DNA of 20,108 nt from a virus, in the IMG/VR virus record IMGVR_UViG_3300020442_000314, positions 1-20,108 of that record. One strand, written 5' to 3'. Of the stretch, positions 12,557 to 20,108 are shown piece after piece. Every line of letters begins with the position of its first letter. The stretch's first letter is position 1. Under the pieces are notes generated by a model, which saw only the letters and a list, made by a program, of their open reading frames with translations, searched no databases and was not told the DNA's origin. The position numbers were made by a program, and so were the translations under genes.

Positions 12557-13861
12557 ATGAATGAACAAATAACTGGTCTTGCAAGTTTAGGAAGATACGA
12601 AGATAACAGAATAGCACATGTTGCTGATGGGGAAATGATTGTCCCACCATTAGCTATTTCTTTAGCTACAAAAAGGCAAATATTTAGAGATATGTTAAAT
12701 CAGGGTATAAACCCTGCTAATTATATTGTGGGTAGCTCTATGGGTATCAACCCTAATTCTGGATTGCCTGAGTTCTTTTTGAAAAAACTTGTAAAAAAAA
12801 TAATTAAGCCAGTAAAAAAAGTAGTTAAATTTCAAACGGGATTAGTAAAAAAGGTAGTAAAAAGTAAATTATTTAAAAAATTAGCACCCTTTGCAGGAAT
12901 AATAGCAGCTCCTTTTACAGGTGGATTATCTGCCGCTTTAATAGGGGGGTTAGGCGGTTTAGCTTCAGGAAAAGGTCTTAAAGGAGCAGCTTTAGGTGCT
13001 CTTGGAGGATTTGGTGCTAGTTCTGCTTTAGGGGCGATCAAAGGAGCTGGTGGGTTTAGCTCTGCTCTAAAAGGACTAGGATCTAAAATATCATCTAAAT
13101 TTAGCGGTATTAAGAGTTTATTAGGAGGGCAAGGCGGTTTTAGTAGTCTTTTAGGAGGAGGAAGTGGTACAGGAGGAATATCAAGTTTACTTGGATCAAG
13201 CCAAAACCCTTTTATGACATTAGCAAAAAGTGCAATATCAGGAGACTCAAATCCTTTAAAAACCCTTGCTTTAAATAGAATGGGTAGTTCAAGCGATCCA
13301 TTACTAAGAATGGTTAGTAATGCTTATGGTCAACAAGTAAGCGATCCTAATGATTCAGATGCAATAAATCGTGAGTACGATATTTATAATCAAAATCTCA
13401 TGAAACAATTTTACGACCAACAAATGAAAAATGCCGCTGCCCTTGCAGTTCCAGCAGGAGCATTAAGTTATTACGCAGCAAAAAAAGAAGCTGACAATCC
13501 TTTACAAGATGTAAGAGACACCATTAGACCAGATTTAAGAATGGCTGATGTATATGGTCAAGGGGGCTTTGATTTAGGATTTAAAGGGTATTCTGAAGGT
13601 GGAGAAGTTTTAGATATGAGATTTGGTGGGGAATCTATTGGGCCAGGAACAGGAACTTCTGACGACATACCAGCTATGTTATCTGATGGTGAGTTTGTTA
13701 TGACTGCTTCTGCTAATAATGGTATTGGCGGTTACAAAATTACCAAAGAAAAAGACAGTCTAACCTTAATACCAAGTGGTAAGCCAAATAGAAAAAAAGG
13801 TGCACAGAATATGATGAACCTTATGAAAACTTTTGAAAAATACAACGAAGGTAAAGCCTAA
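12557..13861 (+). CDS. probable ejection/internal virion protein with cationic amphipathic helix and Gly-rich hydrophobic core
   Basis: A 434-residue protein. The N-terminus has RIAHVADGEMIVPP (DGE at 24-26). Residues 76-108 are a Lys-dense amphipathic stretch (KKLVKKIIKPVKKVVK, 14 Lys in 33 residues). Residues about 111-175 are hydrophobic and Gly-rich with many GxxxG spacings (FTGGLSAALIGGLGGLASGK). A Ser/Gly linker and a helical, Gln/Asn-containing region (IYNQNLMKQFYDQQMKN) follow. Near the end is the recurrent marine-phage motif SDDIPAMLSDGEFVMTASA (DGE at 377-379), similar to the C-termini of tape-measure proteins. This suggests a protein packed in the virion that inserts in membranes during DNA entry, like P22 gp7/gp20 or T7 gp14. 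The role is inferred. Confidence 0.7.
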   Translation: MNEQITGLASLGRYEDNRIAHVADGEMIVPPLAISLATKRQIFRDMLNQGINPANYIVGSSMGINPNSGLPEFFLKKLVKKIIKPVKKVVKFQTGLVKKVVKSKLFKKLAPFAGIIAAPFTGGLSAALIGGLGGLASGKGLKGAALGALGGFGASSALGAIKGAGGFSSALKGLGSKISSKFSGIKSLLGGQGGFSSLLGGGSGTGGISSLLGSSQNPFMTLAKSAISGDSNPLKTLALNRMGSSSDPLLRMVSNAYGQQVSDPNDSDAINREYDIYNQNLMKQFYDQQMKNAAALAVPAGALSYYAAKKEADNPLQDVRDTIRPDLRMADVYGQGGFDLGFKGYSEGGEVLDMRFGGESIGPGTGTSDDIPAMLSDGEFVMTASANNGIGGYKITKEKDSLTLIPSGKPNRKKGAQNMMNLMKTFEKYNEGKA

Positions 13862-14910
13862 TGAGTTACGGCATACCTACACTAAGACCTGGACAAAAAG
13901 TATCTGATGTTATAGGAGATCCTTATACCCGAAGTTTATACTTTGGCACAAGAACTACTCCTGGTTTTATAAACCAACTACAACAAGTTGCTAGAAAAAG
14001 ATTTGCTGAACCTCTTCCTGAGTTAAAAATAGCAGACCTTACAGATTTAGAACAAATAGGATTAGACAGATTAAAAGGCGGTATTGGTGGTTACGAAAGA
14101 TTTCTAACTTCAGGTGAAGATCAACTAAGTGCAATAAGAGGTTTGCAAGATCCCTTTGCTTTTAGACAATTTGAAAGCCCTTACCAACAAGCAGTAATTG
14201 ATCAAGCTACTGAAGATGCTATAAAAGGTTTTGATATGTCTGAAAACCGTAGAAGGTTTAGAGATTTGCAAACAGGCGGAGAATCTGCTTTTGGTTCAAG
14301 AGCAAGATTAGGTGCACAAGACAGAATGGAAGAATTTAGTAGAGGTTTGACCAAAGAACTTGCAGGTTTGAGACAAGCTGGCTATCAAGACTCTTTGCAA
14401 AGAGTCCAAGATCAAATTAACACAAGAAGAAATCTATTTGGAGACTTCAGAAATCTTGCAGCAGATACTCAAAGATTATCTCAGTCAGGAATCCAAAATA
14501 TTATGAATATAAGTAGCCTTCCTAGAAGAATAGATGACGCTAGAAACCTAGCAGCTTTCAATAGGGCAACTTTACAAAGAAATGATCCTTTGGCTGTTAT
14601 GCAGGCCTTGAGTCAAATTTTGCCAAATTATTCTCCATCTACAGCTACAGTAGATTCAACATACGGCAGAAGACCAAATCCGACAGCAGTTGGATTGGGT
14701 AGTTTCTTAAATACTTTTTCTCAATTTATGCCTAATTATAATTCATTCCCTAGACAACCTATGGAGCCAAATGTTTATGGTCAACAACCTACTGTTCAAA
14801 ATAATCAACCAAATGTTCAGCAAAATAATCAGCAAGAAATAAGTGCTATACCTGTACCTGATATTTATAGGCCTTTAAACAATCAAAATCCAAACCAAAC
14901 TTATTACTGA
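13861..14910 (+). CDS. probable ejection/internal virion protein with Gln/Asn-rich tail
   Basis: A 349-residue protein coupled at both ends by one-base overlaps. Residues about 40-200 are a long helical region with a recurrent marine-phage core: FESPYQQAVIDQATEDA (from 104), then GGESAFGSRARLGAQDRM, and LAGLRQAGYQDSLQRVQDQ. Here the usual Gly/Ala-rich centre is replaced in part by charged residues. Residues about 200-260 are further helix. The final 50 residues (300-349) are very rich in Gln, Asn and Pro (PTVQNNQPNVQQNNQQ) and are probably disordered. No enzyme motif or full membrane span. The context among large ejection-type proteins indicates a virion-internal protein expelled with DNA. 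Confidence 0.7.
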   Translation: MSYGIPTLRPGQKVSDVIGDPYTRSLYFGTRTTPGFINQLQQVARKRFAEPLPELKIADLTDLEQIGLDRLKGGIGGYERFLTSGEDQLSAIRGLQDPFAFRQFESPYQQAVIDQATEDAIKGFDMSENRRRFRDLQTGGESAFGSRARLGAQDRMEEFSRGLTKELAGLRQAGYQDSLQRVQDQINTRRNLFGDFRNLAADTQRLSQSGIQNIMNISSLPRRIDDARNLAAFNRATLQRNDPLAVMQALSQILPNYSPSTATVDSTYGRRPNPTAVGLGSFLNTFSQFMPNYNSFPRQPMEPNVYGQQPTVQNNQPNVQQNNQQEISAIPVPDIYRPLNNQNPNQTYY

Positions 14911-16802
14911 TGTCAATATTAGATAGGGATATGTTTAGAAAAACTTCAGTAACAAGTCCTGATGTAACTGTTATTGGGCAAAGTGGAGGTGGAGTAAGGC
15001 CAGAAATAGATATTCCGCCACCTTCTGCTCAAATTACTATACCTGATTTTGAACAGCCAGAATTTGAGGTTAATCCAATTATGGATGACATACCTACAGA
15101 AACTCCTGATTTGACTACAGACTTTGGACTTGGAGAAAACCAAATTAAACTCTCTACTGGAGAAATTATTACACTTGATCCAGCGTATTTATCAAACATA
15201 GTAAACAGCAATTCTTTTTTTAATTTAGATATTTATGGAATGTTAAATAGTCCTGATGTTCTTTTGGGTAGTAATGTAAAGAGAATAATTGGTGAAGCTT
15301 TAGAAAATAGAGGGGGTTCAGGAACTTTATTTAGAAGTCCTATGGTGCCTTATAGAATGGCTAAAGATTTTTTTGTAGAAGGTGGTGAAGAGCTTATGAA
15401 CTTGTATCGAAAATTAGGATATATGGCACAAAACAATCCTGATTTTGTAGCAATTTACAATCCTGAAAAAGCTAGAGAGTTAAGAGAAAAAATTGCTAAA
15501 GATGAAATTGATCCTTTTGAAAAAATTGATGATTTTTATGTATCACCTATAGCAGATGAAGATAAGAATCTTGGAGAGGCTTTGCAAAGTGGCTTCAGAA
15601 GTAAAGAATCTTTAGATAATCTTTTTCGAGCAGCTCAATTACAAAGCGAAATTGAAGATTTAGATAAACCTAATCAAACAGACATGGAATCTGATGTAGC
15701 CGAAGAATTACCTACAGAAGAAATAGCGGCTAATACTATTGAAACCCAAGAAGATCCAACTACTGTTTCTGAGGATATTGATACACAAGCAGATTTAGAA
15801 AGAAGAATTAAAGAGGGGCAATCTCAAATGGCTCTAGACAAAATAGATAGAGAGTCTTTAACTGAAAAAGAAAAAGAAGATAGGATAAGAGAAGGTATAG
15901 AAGAAACTGAATTTGAAGTAAGTAAAAAACAACAAGATAAGTTTTTTGCTGATGAACAAAAGTACATAAAAGATTTAGCTCTTGCAGAAACTTTTGGTGG
16001 TCAAAAATTCAAAGATTACTTAGGCAGTATGGGTAAACAGTTGGTAAGAACTGGATCATTTATGGGAATACCATTAGGTACAGCAGACTTTGTAGATTCT
16101 GAAACAGCAAAACGTGCAACTGAAGCTGAATTAGAAGGTAAGTTTGCTATAGAACAAATAAAACAAACTGGCGAAGATACTGGCGGAATAGAATTAAAAG
16201 CTACTGACTATCGTGCTTTGACAAAAAATATAAAAGAGAATGTTCCGTTTTTAGAAGGTAACATTCAATCTGTTAAATTGTTAGAAAAAGCTATTGATAT
16301 TGTTAATACTTTTCCTAACGCTACAGGAGGATATGGGTTGTTTCAAAGTTATTTATCTGACATACAAAGTTTTTTTGGAAAAGATACTAAAAACTTTGAA
16401 AACTTACCTCCTTACAAACAAGTTGGAATTATAATTGAAAGTATTAGGCAGAAAAATTTACAAGCTGTTTTGGGAGAGTCAGGCAGAACTATATCGGATA
16501 GAGATAGAGACATTATAACAAGAGTTTTTGGTGATCAAAGACGAGGTATGGCTTCTAAAGCTGAAATACTACAGCTTTTACAAGCATCTCTTAATGGTTT
16601 CAAAGCTAGTGGTAAACAATATAAAGATCAAATTGTATCGGACATAGAATTACTTAATGCAGATCCTAGATATGCAAAACAAGCACAAGTTTTTAATACA
16701 CCTGAGTATCAAAAATATAGTTTAGATTATGAAACTTTGACTGAAACTTTAATAAAAACTAAGAAACTATTAGATAGTGATATTATTAATATAGATTTGT
16801 AA
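14910..16802 (+). CDS. large probable ejection/internal virion protein
   Basis: A 630-residue protein. Residues 1-75 are proline- and acid-rich and probably unstructured (SAQITIPDFEQPEFEVNP). Residues about 80-190 contain a folded helical part (YRMAKDFFVEGGEELMNLYR). Residues about 250-345 are highly charged, Glu-rich coiled-coil type (LTEKEKEDRIREGIEETEFE). From about 430 a conserved-looking helical domain (NIQSVKLLEKAIDIVNTFPN, FFGKDTKNFENLPPYKQVG) leads to GESGRTISDRDRDIITRVFG. The 'G.GRxxSDxDRxxI' box recurs in marine phage internal proteins next to giant ejection proteins (recollection). No lytic or nuclease motif is visible. It begins on the last base of the previous gene. Confidence 0.7.
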   Translation: MSILDRDMFRKTSVTSPDVTVIGQSGGGVRPEIDIPPPSAQITIPDFEQPEFEVNPIMDDIPTETPDLTTDFGLGENQIKLSTGEIITLDPAYLSNIVNSNSFFNLDIYGMLNSPDVLLGSNVKRIIGEALENRGGSGTLFRSPMVPYRMAKDFFVEGGEELMNLYRKLGYMAQNNPDFVAIYNPEKARELREKIAKDEIDPFEKIDDFYVSPIADEDKNLGEALQSGFRSKESLDNLFRAAQLQSEIEDLDKPNQTDMESDVAEELPTEEIAANTIETQEDPTTVSEDIDTQADLERRIKEGQSQMALDKIDRESLTEKEKEDRIREGIEETEFEVSKKQQDKFFADEQKYIKDLALAETFGGQKFKDYLGSMGKQLVRTGSFMGIPLGTADFVDSETAKRATEAELEGKFAIEQIKQTGEDTGGIELKATDYRALTKNIKENVPFLEGNIQSVKLLEKAIDIVNTFPNATGGYGLFQSYLSDIQSFFGKDTKNFENLPPYKQVGIIIESIRQKNLQAVLGESGRTISDRDRDIITRVFGDQRRGMASKAEILQLLQASLNGFKASGKQYKDQIVSDIELLNADPRYAKQAQVFNTPEYQKYSLDYETLTETLIKTKKLLDSDIINIDL

Positions 16803-16806
16803 TGAC

Positions 16807-19800
16807 ATGCCAACTTATAATGTAAATGTAACCGACACAGAATCTTTACAAATCGAAGCTGAATCTCCTGATGAAGCAAGAGCTAAAGTAAAAGCAATAA
16901 TTGCAGAAAGAACTTTAGCCCCACAAGCAGATAATATATTTTTCAATTACGATAGCGGAGTCAAAGACGCAAAGTTTAGATTTGATTTAGGACTTGCAGA
17001 AAACGAAGTAGAAAGAGAAAAAATACTTAGTAAGTATGTAGGTAATGAATACGCAGTTGACTCTTCAGGACAGTTAGCTTTGACACCAGAAGGCATGAAA
17101 ATGTTAGGTCTTGCAGATCAAGTCAGGACTATAAAGTTAAAAAATGGCCAGGAACTAGAACAAAATACCATTATAGATGAAAGGACTTTTGGTTTTAACA
17201 GGTACGATCTTGCAGATTTTTCAGGCGTAGTAGGCCCTATATTTGGTAGTGTAATAGCTTTAGTTCCTCAGTTAAGAGTAGCCAAAGCCTTAGCAAATCT
17301 TTTAGGTGGCAGACCTGCTTTGTCTAATATGTTGCTTTCAGGATTGGGTGGAGCTGCGGGTAAAGGTGTTGAGGAGGCTTATGAAATTAATAAAGGCTAT
17401 CAAGCACAAACTAGAGATGAGCTAAGAAATCTTTTAGCTTATGAAGGTGGCTTGGGCTTTGCTGGGCAAGGGCTTGGTGAAGGTCTTTTTAAATTTTATT
17501 CTTTACTGTTAGGCAAACAAGCTCCTTTTGACAATTTAAGATTTCAACAACAAGCCATAAAAGGTAGATCTATTTTAGATATTATGAAACTAGATGAATC
17601 TTTAGGTAGAGAAGCCACAGAAAGAGAAATTAAAAAAGCTGTACTAGAGGGTAAAATAGGTAAAAATGAGTTCAAAGCTTTACCATCACAATCTGCACTA
17701 AACAGAGTTATTGCTGGTAGATTACAAGCTGTTTCAGAAACAGTTCTTGGTAATAAAAGAGTCCTAAGTACCAAAGCTTATCTAAGAGAAGAAATAGACA
17801 GATTAAACAGACTTATTAACGGAGAAAACTTTGCTGGTGAAGAATTTGTTAAAGAATCTACTAGAGAACAAATTACAGGAGCTTTAAGTGCCGCAAGACA
17901 AAAATTAAATTCAGCAGAAATTAAAACCAACAAACAAGTAAACAAGCTTGTACAAGAACTTATGGAAGGTATAACTTCTGCTGATGATTTTGGTAGTGCT
18001 CTAAATAGAAAACAAATTGGAGAAATTTTGATAGACAGCCTTTCGGAATCACACAAAGCAGTAGAAGATCAGTTAAAGAAAAAATACATTAATGTTGATA
18101 AGATGCTTCTTGCCGTAGGAAAAGACGATCCTGAATTGCTTGAAGGTATAGCAAGATCTATAAACGAACATATTTCCGAACATATAGGAAAAATAGCACA
18201 AGCTTACGGTAAAAAATACGGAAGAAATCCCGCAGAGCAAACAATTAAAGCACCAAGAGAAGTTGATGATCATACTTCAGACGAAGTAACAAATATTGTA
18301 GAGGGCTTGATATTAAGAAAAAGAAGGATAGATGCAGCTTTAGCTAATGAAGAAGGTTTTTTAAAATATTGGGAAGATTTAGATCCAAGAGATTTAAATC
18401 CAAAATTTCCTGAAATAGGTAGAGCACAAAAAGAACAACTTAAATTTGGTGAAAACTTACAAAGAATTAGAAACGATATATCTAGTTTCAAAGCTCAAAG
18501 ATTGAATAGCTTAAATGTCGGAAGAAATACTTCTTTATTAGACGACATCATTAAGATATTAGATAACCCAGAAGATGCTATTCATAATCCTGGCTTATTA
18601 AATATTTTAGAAAATCCAAATAGTTTAGTTAAGATGTTTACCAAAAAAGGAGAGGTAAAAGGCTACATAAATAAAAGATTAGATAAAACCGCATCTAGAG
18701 AAATTGCTAAAGCAGTAGAAGAATTGAGGTTAGCAAATAAGTTAGCAAGAGAAAGACTAGCTCCTTATGATTCTTTAAAAATAAAACAAATAATTGGTGA
18801 GTCGCAACAAGGTAATTACAACATCAATAGCGTTTATGATGAATTTATATTATCAGGATCTAAAGATACAAAACCTTTTGAAGATTTTTTTAAAGCTATA
18901 AGAGATCATGAAGATTATTTGAGAAAAACTTACGGAAACGATCCAAAACTTCTAGCACAAAAACTTGAAAAATTTGGCGGAGAGCAATACATAAAAACAC
19001 AATTACAAAGAAAGGTTTTACATGACGCTTGGCGTGAGTCTTACGACAAAACAAGTAAGTCTTTAGATTTTAAAAAGTTTGCAGATGAAATATTAAAATT
19101 TGATAGAACAAAAGAAGGGAAAATGGAAATTATTTTTGGGCCTAACTATAAAAATATTTTGGATACAGTTACTCAATTAAGAAGAATAACTCCAAGCATG
19201 TATAACAAACAACCATTAGAGTTAGAAAAATTAATTAACGATATTGTAGAGACTGATGGCGGACTTAGAGATACTTCTACTGCACAAAGATTTTTGGATG
19301 CTTTAAAAAATAAATCTATCGCTGCAAAAGAAAGAATTGCTTTTGAGCAAAATTCTATTATCAAAAGATTAGATGTTTCAGGAACTGACGAGATTGCAGA
19401 TGTAGTATTCAAACCAAATAGTGCTGCTAACATTCAGATAGTTAAAGATACTGTAGATCCAGAAACATTTGTTGAAATACAACAAGCAAGTTTATCTAAA
19501 TTATTAAAAGATACTTTTGATCCATCCAAAGAAAAAATTACAGATATATTTAAACCTGACAGACTCAGAAGAACTTTAGATAGTTATGGAGATTCGACAC
19601 TAGAGGCTATGTTTGGCAAAGAATCATTAATGGGTTTCAGAGCATTACAAAGAGCTTTAGATGGTTTAACCATAGAAAAGTCAGCAGGTACTCTTGTAGC
19701 TGCGGGTATTGCAGTAAACGCTTTAAGCATAGGCATGTTGCCAACTGTTGCAGGATTAGCACTTATGAGACAAGCTTTTTCAAGTCCTAGAATTTTAAAT

Positions 19801-20108
19801 ATATTAGCCAGTAAAGATCCTAAAGCTATTGGGAGAGTAGTACAGTTCTTTATTAGGACTGCTAGACAACTTGGCATAAGATTAGTTGGTGATGCAGTTT
19901 CAGAAGGAAGAGCACAAGCAGAACGTGGTATCGAAAGAGGTCAAGAAGAGTTGCAGGATATGCGAAACCAAAATCCAGATGTTAAATCTTTTGAAGAATC
20001 TTTGAGAAATTTAAGAGAACAAAGTCAAAGAGATATAAGAAACTTACAATCAAGCACTCCTTTACCTGAAGTTGAGCCTGTTAATTTAGATCCACTTTCT
20101 CCTGAAAG
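16807..20108 (+). CDS. giant ejection/internal virion protein (3' partial, at least 1100 residues)
   Basis: From ATG 16807 the frame stays open for 1100 codons to the window edge, so the C-terminus is missing. The N-terminus (MPTYNVNVTDTESLQIEAES, PDEARAKVKAI) is a small beta-alpha domain, followed by AKFRFDLGLAENE. Hydrophobic segments occur at about 139-156 (SGVVGPIFGSVIALVPQ), around 175-235 (Gly-rich) and at 960-987 (AGTLVAAGIAVNALSIG, then MLPTVAGLALM). Between them lie some 700 residues of charged helix. After 987 a polar helical tail starts (RGIERGQEELQDMRNQ). Length and mixed soluble/membrane layout match the largest ejection proteins, such as T7 gp16, though no transglycosylase motif is seen in the visible part. 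The start lies five bases after the previous stop. Confidence 0.85.
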   Translation, partial: MPTYNVNVTDTESLQIEAESPDEARAKVKAIIAERTLAPQADNIFFNYDSGVKDAKFRFDLGLAENEVEREKILSKYVGNEYAVDSSGQLALTPEGMKMLGLADQVRTIKLKNGQELEQNTIIDERTFGFNRYDLADFSGVVGPIFGSVIALVPQLRVAKALANLLGGRPALSNMLLSGLGGAAGKGVEEAYEINKGYQAQTRDELRNLLAYEGGLGFAGQGLGEGLFKFYSLLLGKQAPFDNLRFQQQAIKGRSILDIMKLDESLGREATEREIKKAVLEGKIGKNEFKALPSQSALNRVIAGRLQAVSETVLGNKRVLSTKAYLREEIDRLNRLINGENFAGEEFVKESTREQITGALSAARQKLNSAEIKTNKQVNKLVQELMEGITSADDFGSALNRKQIGEILIDSLSESHKAVEDQLKKKYINVDKMLLAVGKDDPELLEGIARSINEHISEHIGKIAQAYGKKYGRNPAEQTIKAPREVDDHTSDEVTNIVEGLILRKRRIDAALANEEGFLKYWEDLDPRDLNPKFPEIGRAQKEQLKFGENLQRIRNDISSFKAQRLNSLNVGRNTSLLDDIIKILDNPEDAIHNPGLLNILENPNSLVKMFTKKGEVKGYINKRLDKTASREIAKAVEELRLANKLARERLAPYDSLKIKQIIGESQQGNYNINSVYDEFILSGSKDTKPFEDFFKAIRDHEDYLRKTYGNDPKLLAQKLEKFGGEQYIKTQLQRKVLHDAWRESYDKTSKSLDFKKFADEILKFDRTKEGKMEIIFGPNYKNILDTVTQLRRITPSMYNKQPLELEKLINDIVETDGGLRDTSTAQRFLDALKNKSIAAKERIAFEQNSIIKRLDVSGTDEIADVVFKPNSAANIQIVKDTVDPETFVEIQQASLSKLLKDTFDPSKEKITDIFKPDRLRRTLDSYGDSTLEAMFGKESLMGFRALQRALDGLTIEKSAGTLVAAGIAVNALSIGMLPTVAGLALMRQAFSSPRILNILASKDPKAIGRVVQFFIRTARQLGIRLVGDAVSEGRAQAERGIERGQEELQDMRNQNPDVKSFEESLRNLREQSQRDIRNLQSSTPLPEVEPVNLDPLSPE

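Noticed and set aside
17544-19877. Six minus-strand open frames of 60-97 residues near the window end
   Set aside because: They are antisense shadows of the edge-truncated + strand gene at 16807. Their Ser/Leu/Ile/Phe-rich compositions are the usual mirror of AT-rich coding DNA and none shows a domain or ribosome-binding site.

Overview
This is a stretch of a tailed double-stranded DNA phage genome carrying the head-tail joining, tail fibre, lysis and DNA-ejection modules. Every convincing gene is on the + strand. By eye the DNA is about one third G+C, Leu is mostly TTA and Arg mostly AGA. Several proteins have architectures recurrent in uncultured marine podoviruses and pelagiphage-like contigs: the fibre N-termini, a nozzle protein with a WSxDNxGEDLVMAxRGGG-type motif, and 'SDDIPAMLSDGEFVM'-type ejection proteins. 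I therefore infer a marine podovirus-like phage of an AT-rich bacterium. SAR11 or another alphaproteobacterium is plausible but unproven. Perfect AGGAGG ribosome-binding sites argue against a host group that ignores Shine-Dalgarno sequences. The window holds no terminase, portal, major capsid, replication, integrase, tRNA or CRISPR sequence.

Layout. 1-139 is the tail end of an upstream gene. 139-1836 encodes two SU10-type head-tail adaptors flanking a small zinc-ribbon protein. 1847-2871 holds a Rossmann-like, possibly glycosyltransferase-like enzyme gene and a small helical protein. 2887-9136 is a large fibre/adhesin region: a small Ser/Thr-rich virion protein, an S74-chaperone fibre, a DUF7936-like protein, a short tail protein, an unrecognised aromatic/acidic protein, a possible 33-residue ORF, a repeat-built fibre and a collar-domain fibre. 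9145-9911 is the lysis cassette: two tiny membrane proteins and a GH24 lysozyme. 9911-10342 encodes a PD-(D/E)XK-like nuclease. 10329-12526 encodes the tail nozzle and a small virion protein. 12557 to the window end encodes four probable ejection/internal virion proteins. The last of these is at least 1100 residues long and runs off the edge.

How it works together. The adaptors and nozzle would build the portal-to-tail channel, the fibres would bind the host, and the ejection proteins would pass into the envelope to form a DNA conduit. The holin-like proteins and lysozyme would release progeny. Genes are packed tightly: nine junctions are one-base stop/start overlaps. Only three intergenic gaps reach 30 bases (1128-1161, 7924-7960, 12527-12556) and each contains a perfect TATAAT, so these are the best candidates for internal promoters. 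There is no gene-free stretch over 300 bases. The best candidates for undescribed biology are the glycosyltransferase-like gene among the adaptor genes, the 347-residue unknown among the fibres, and the nuclease between lysis and nozzle.
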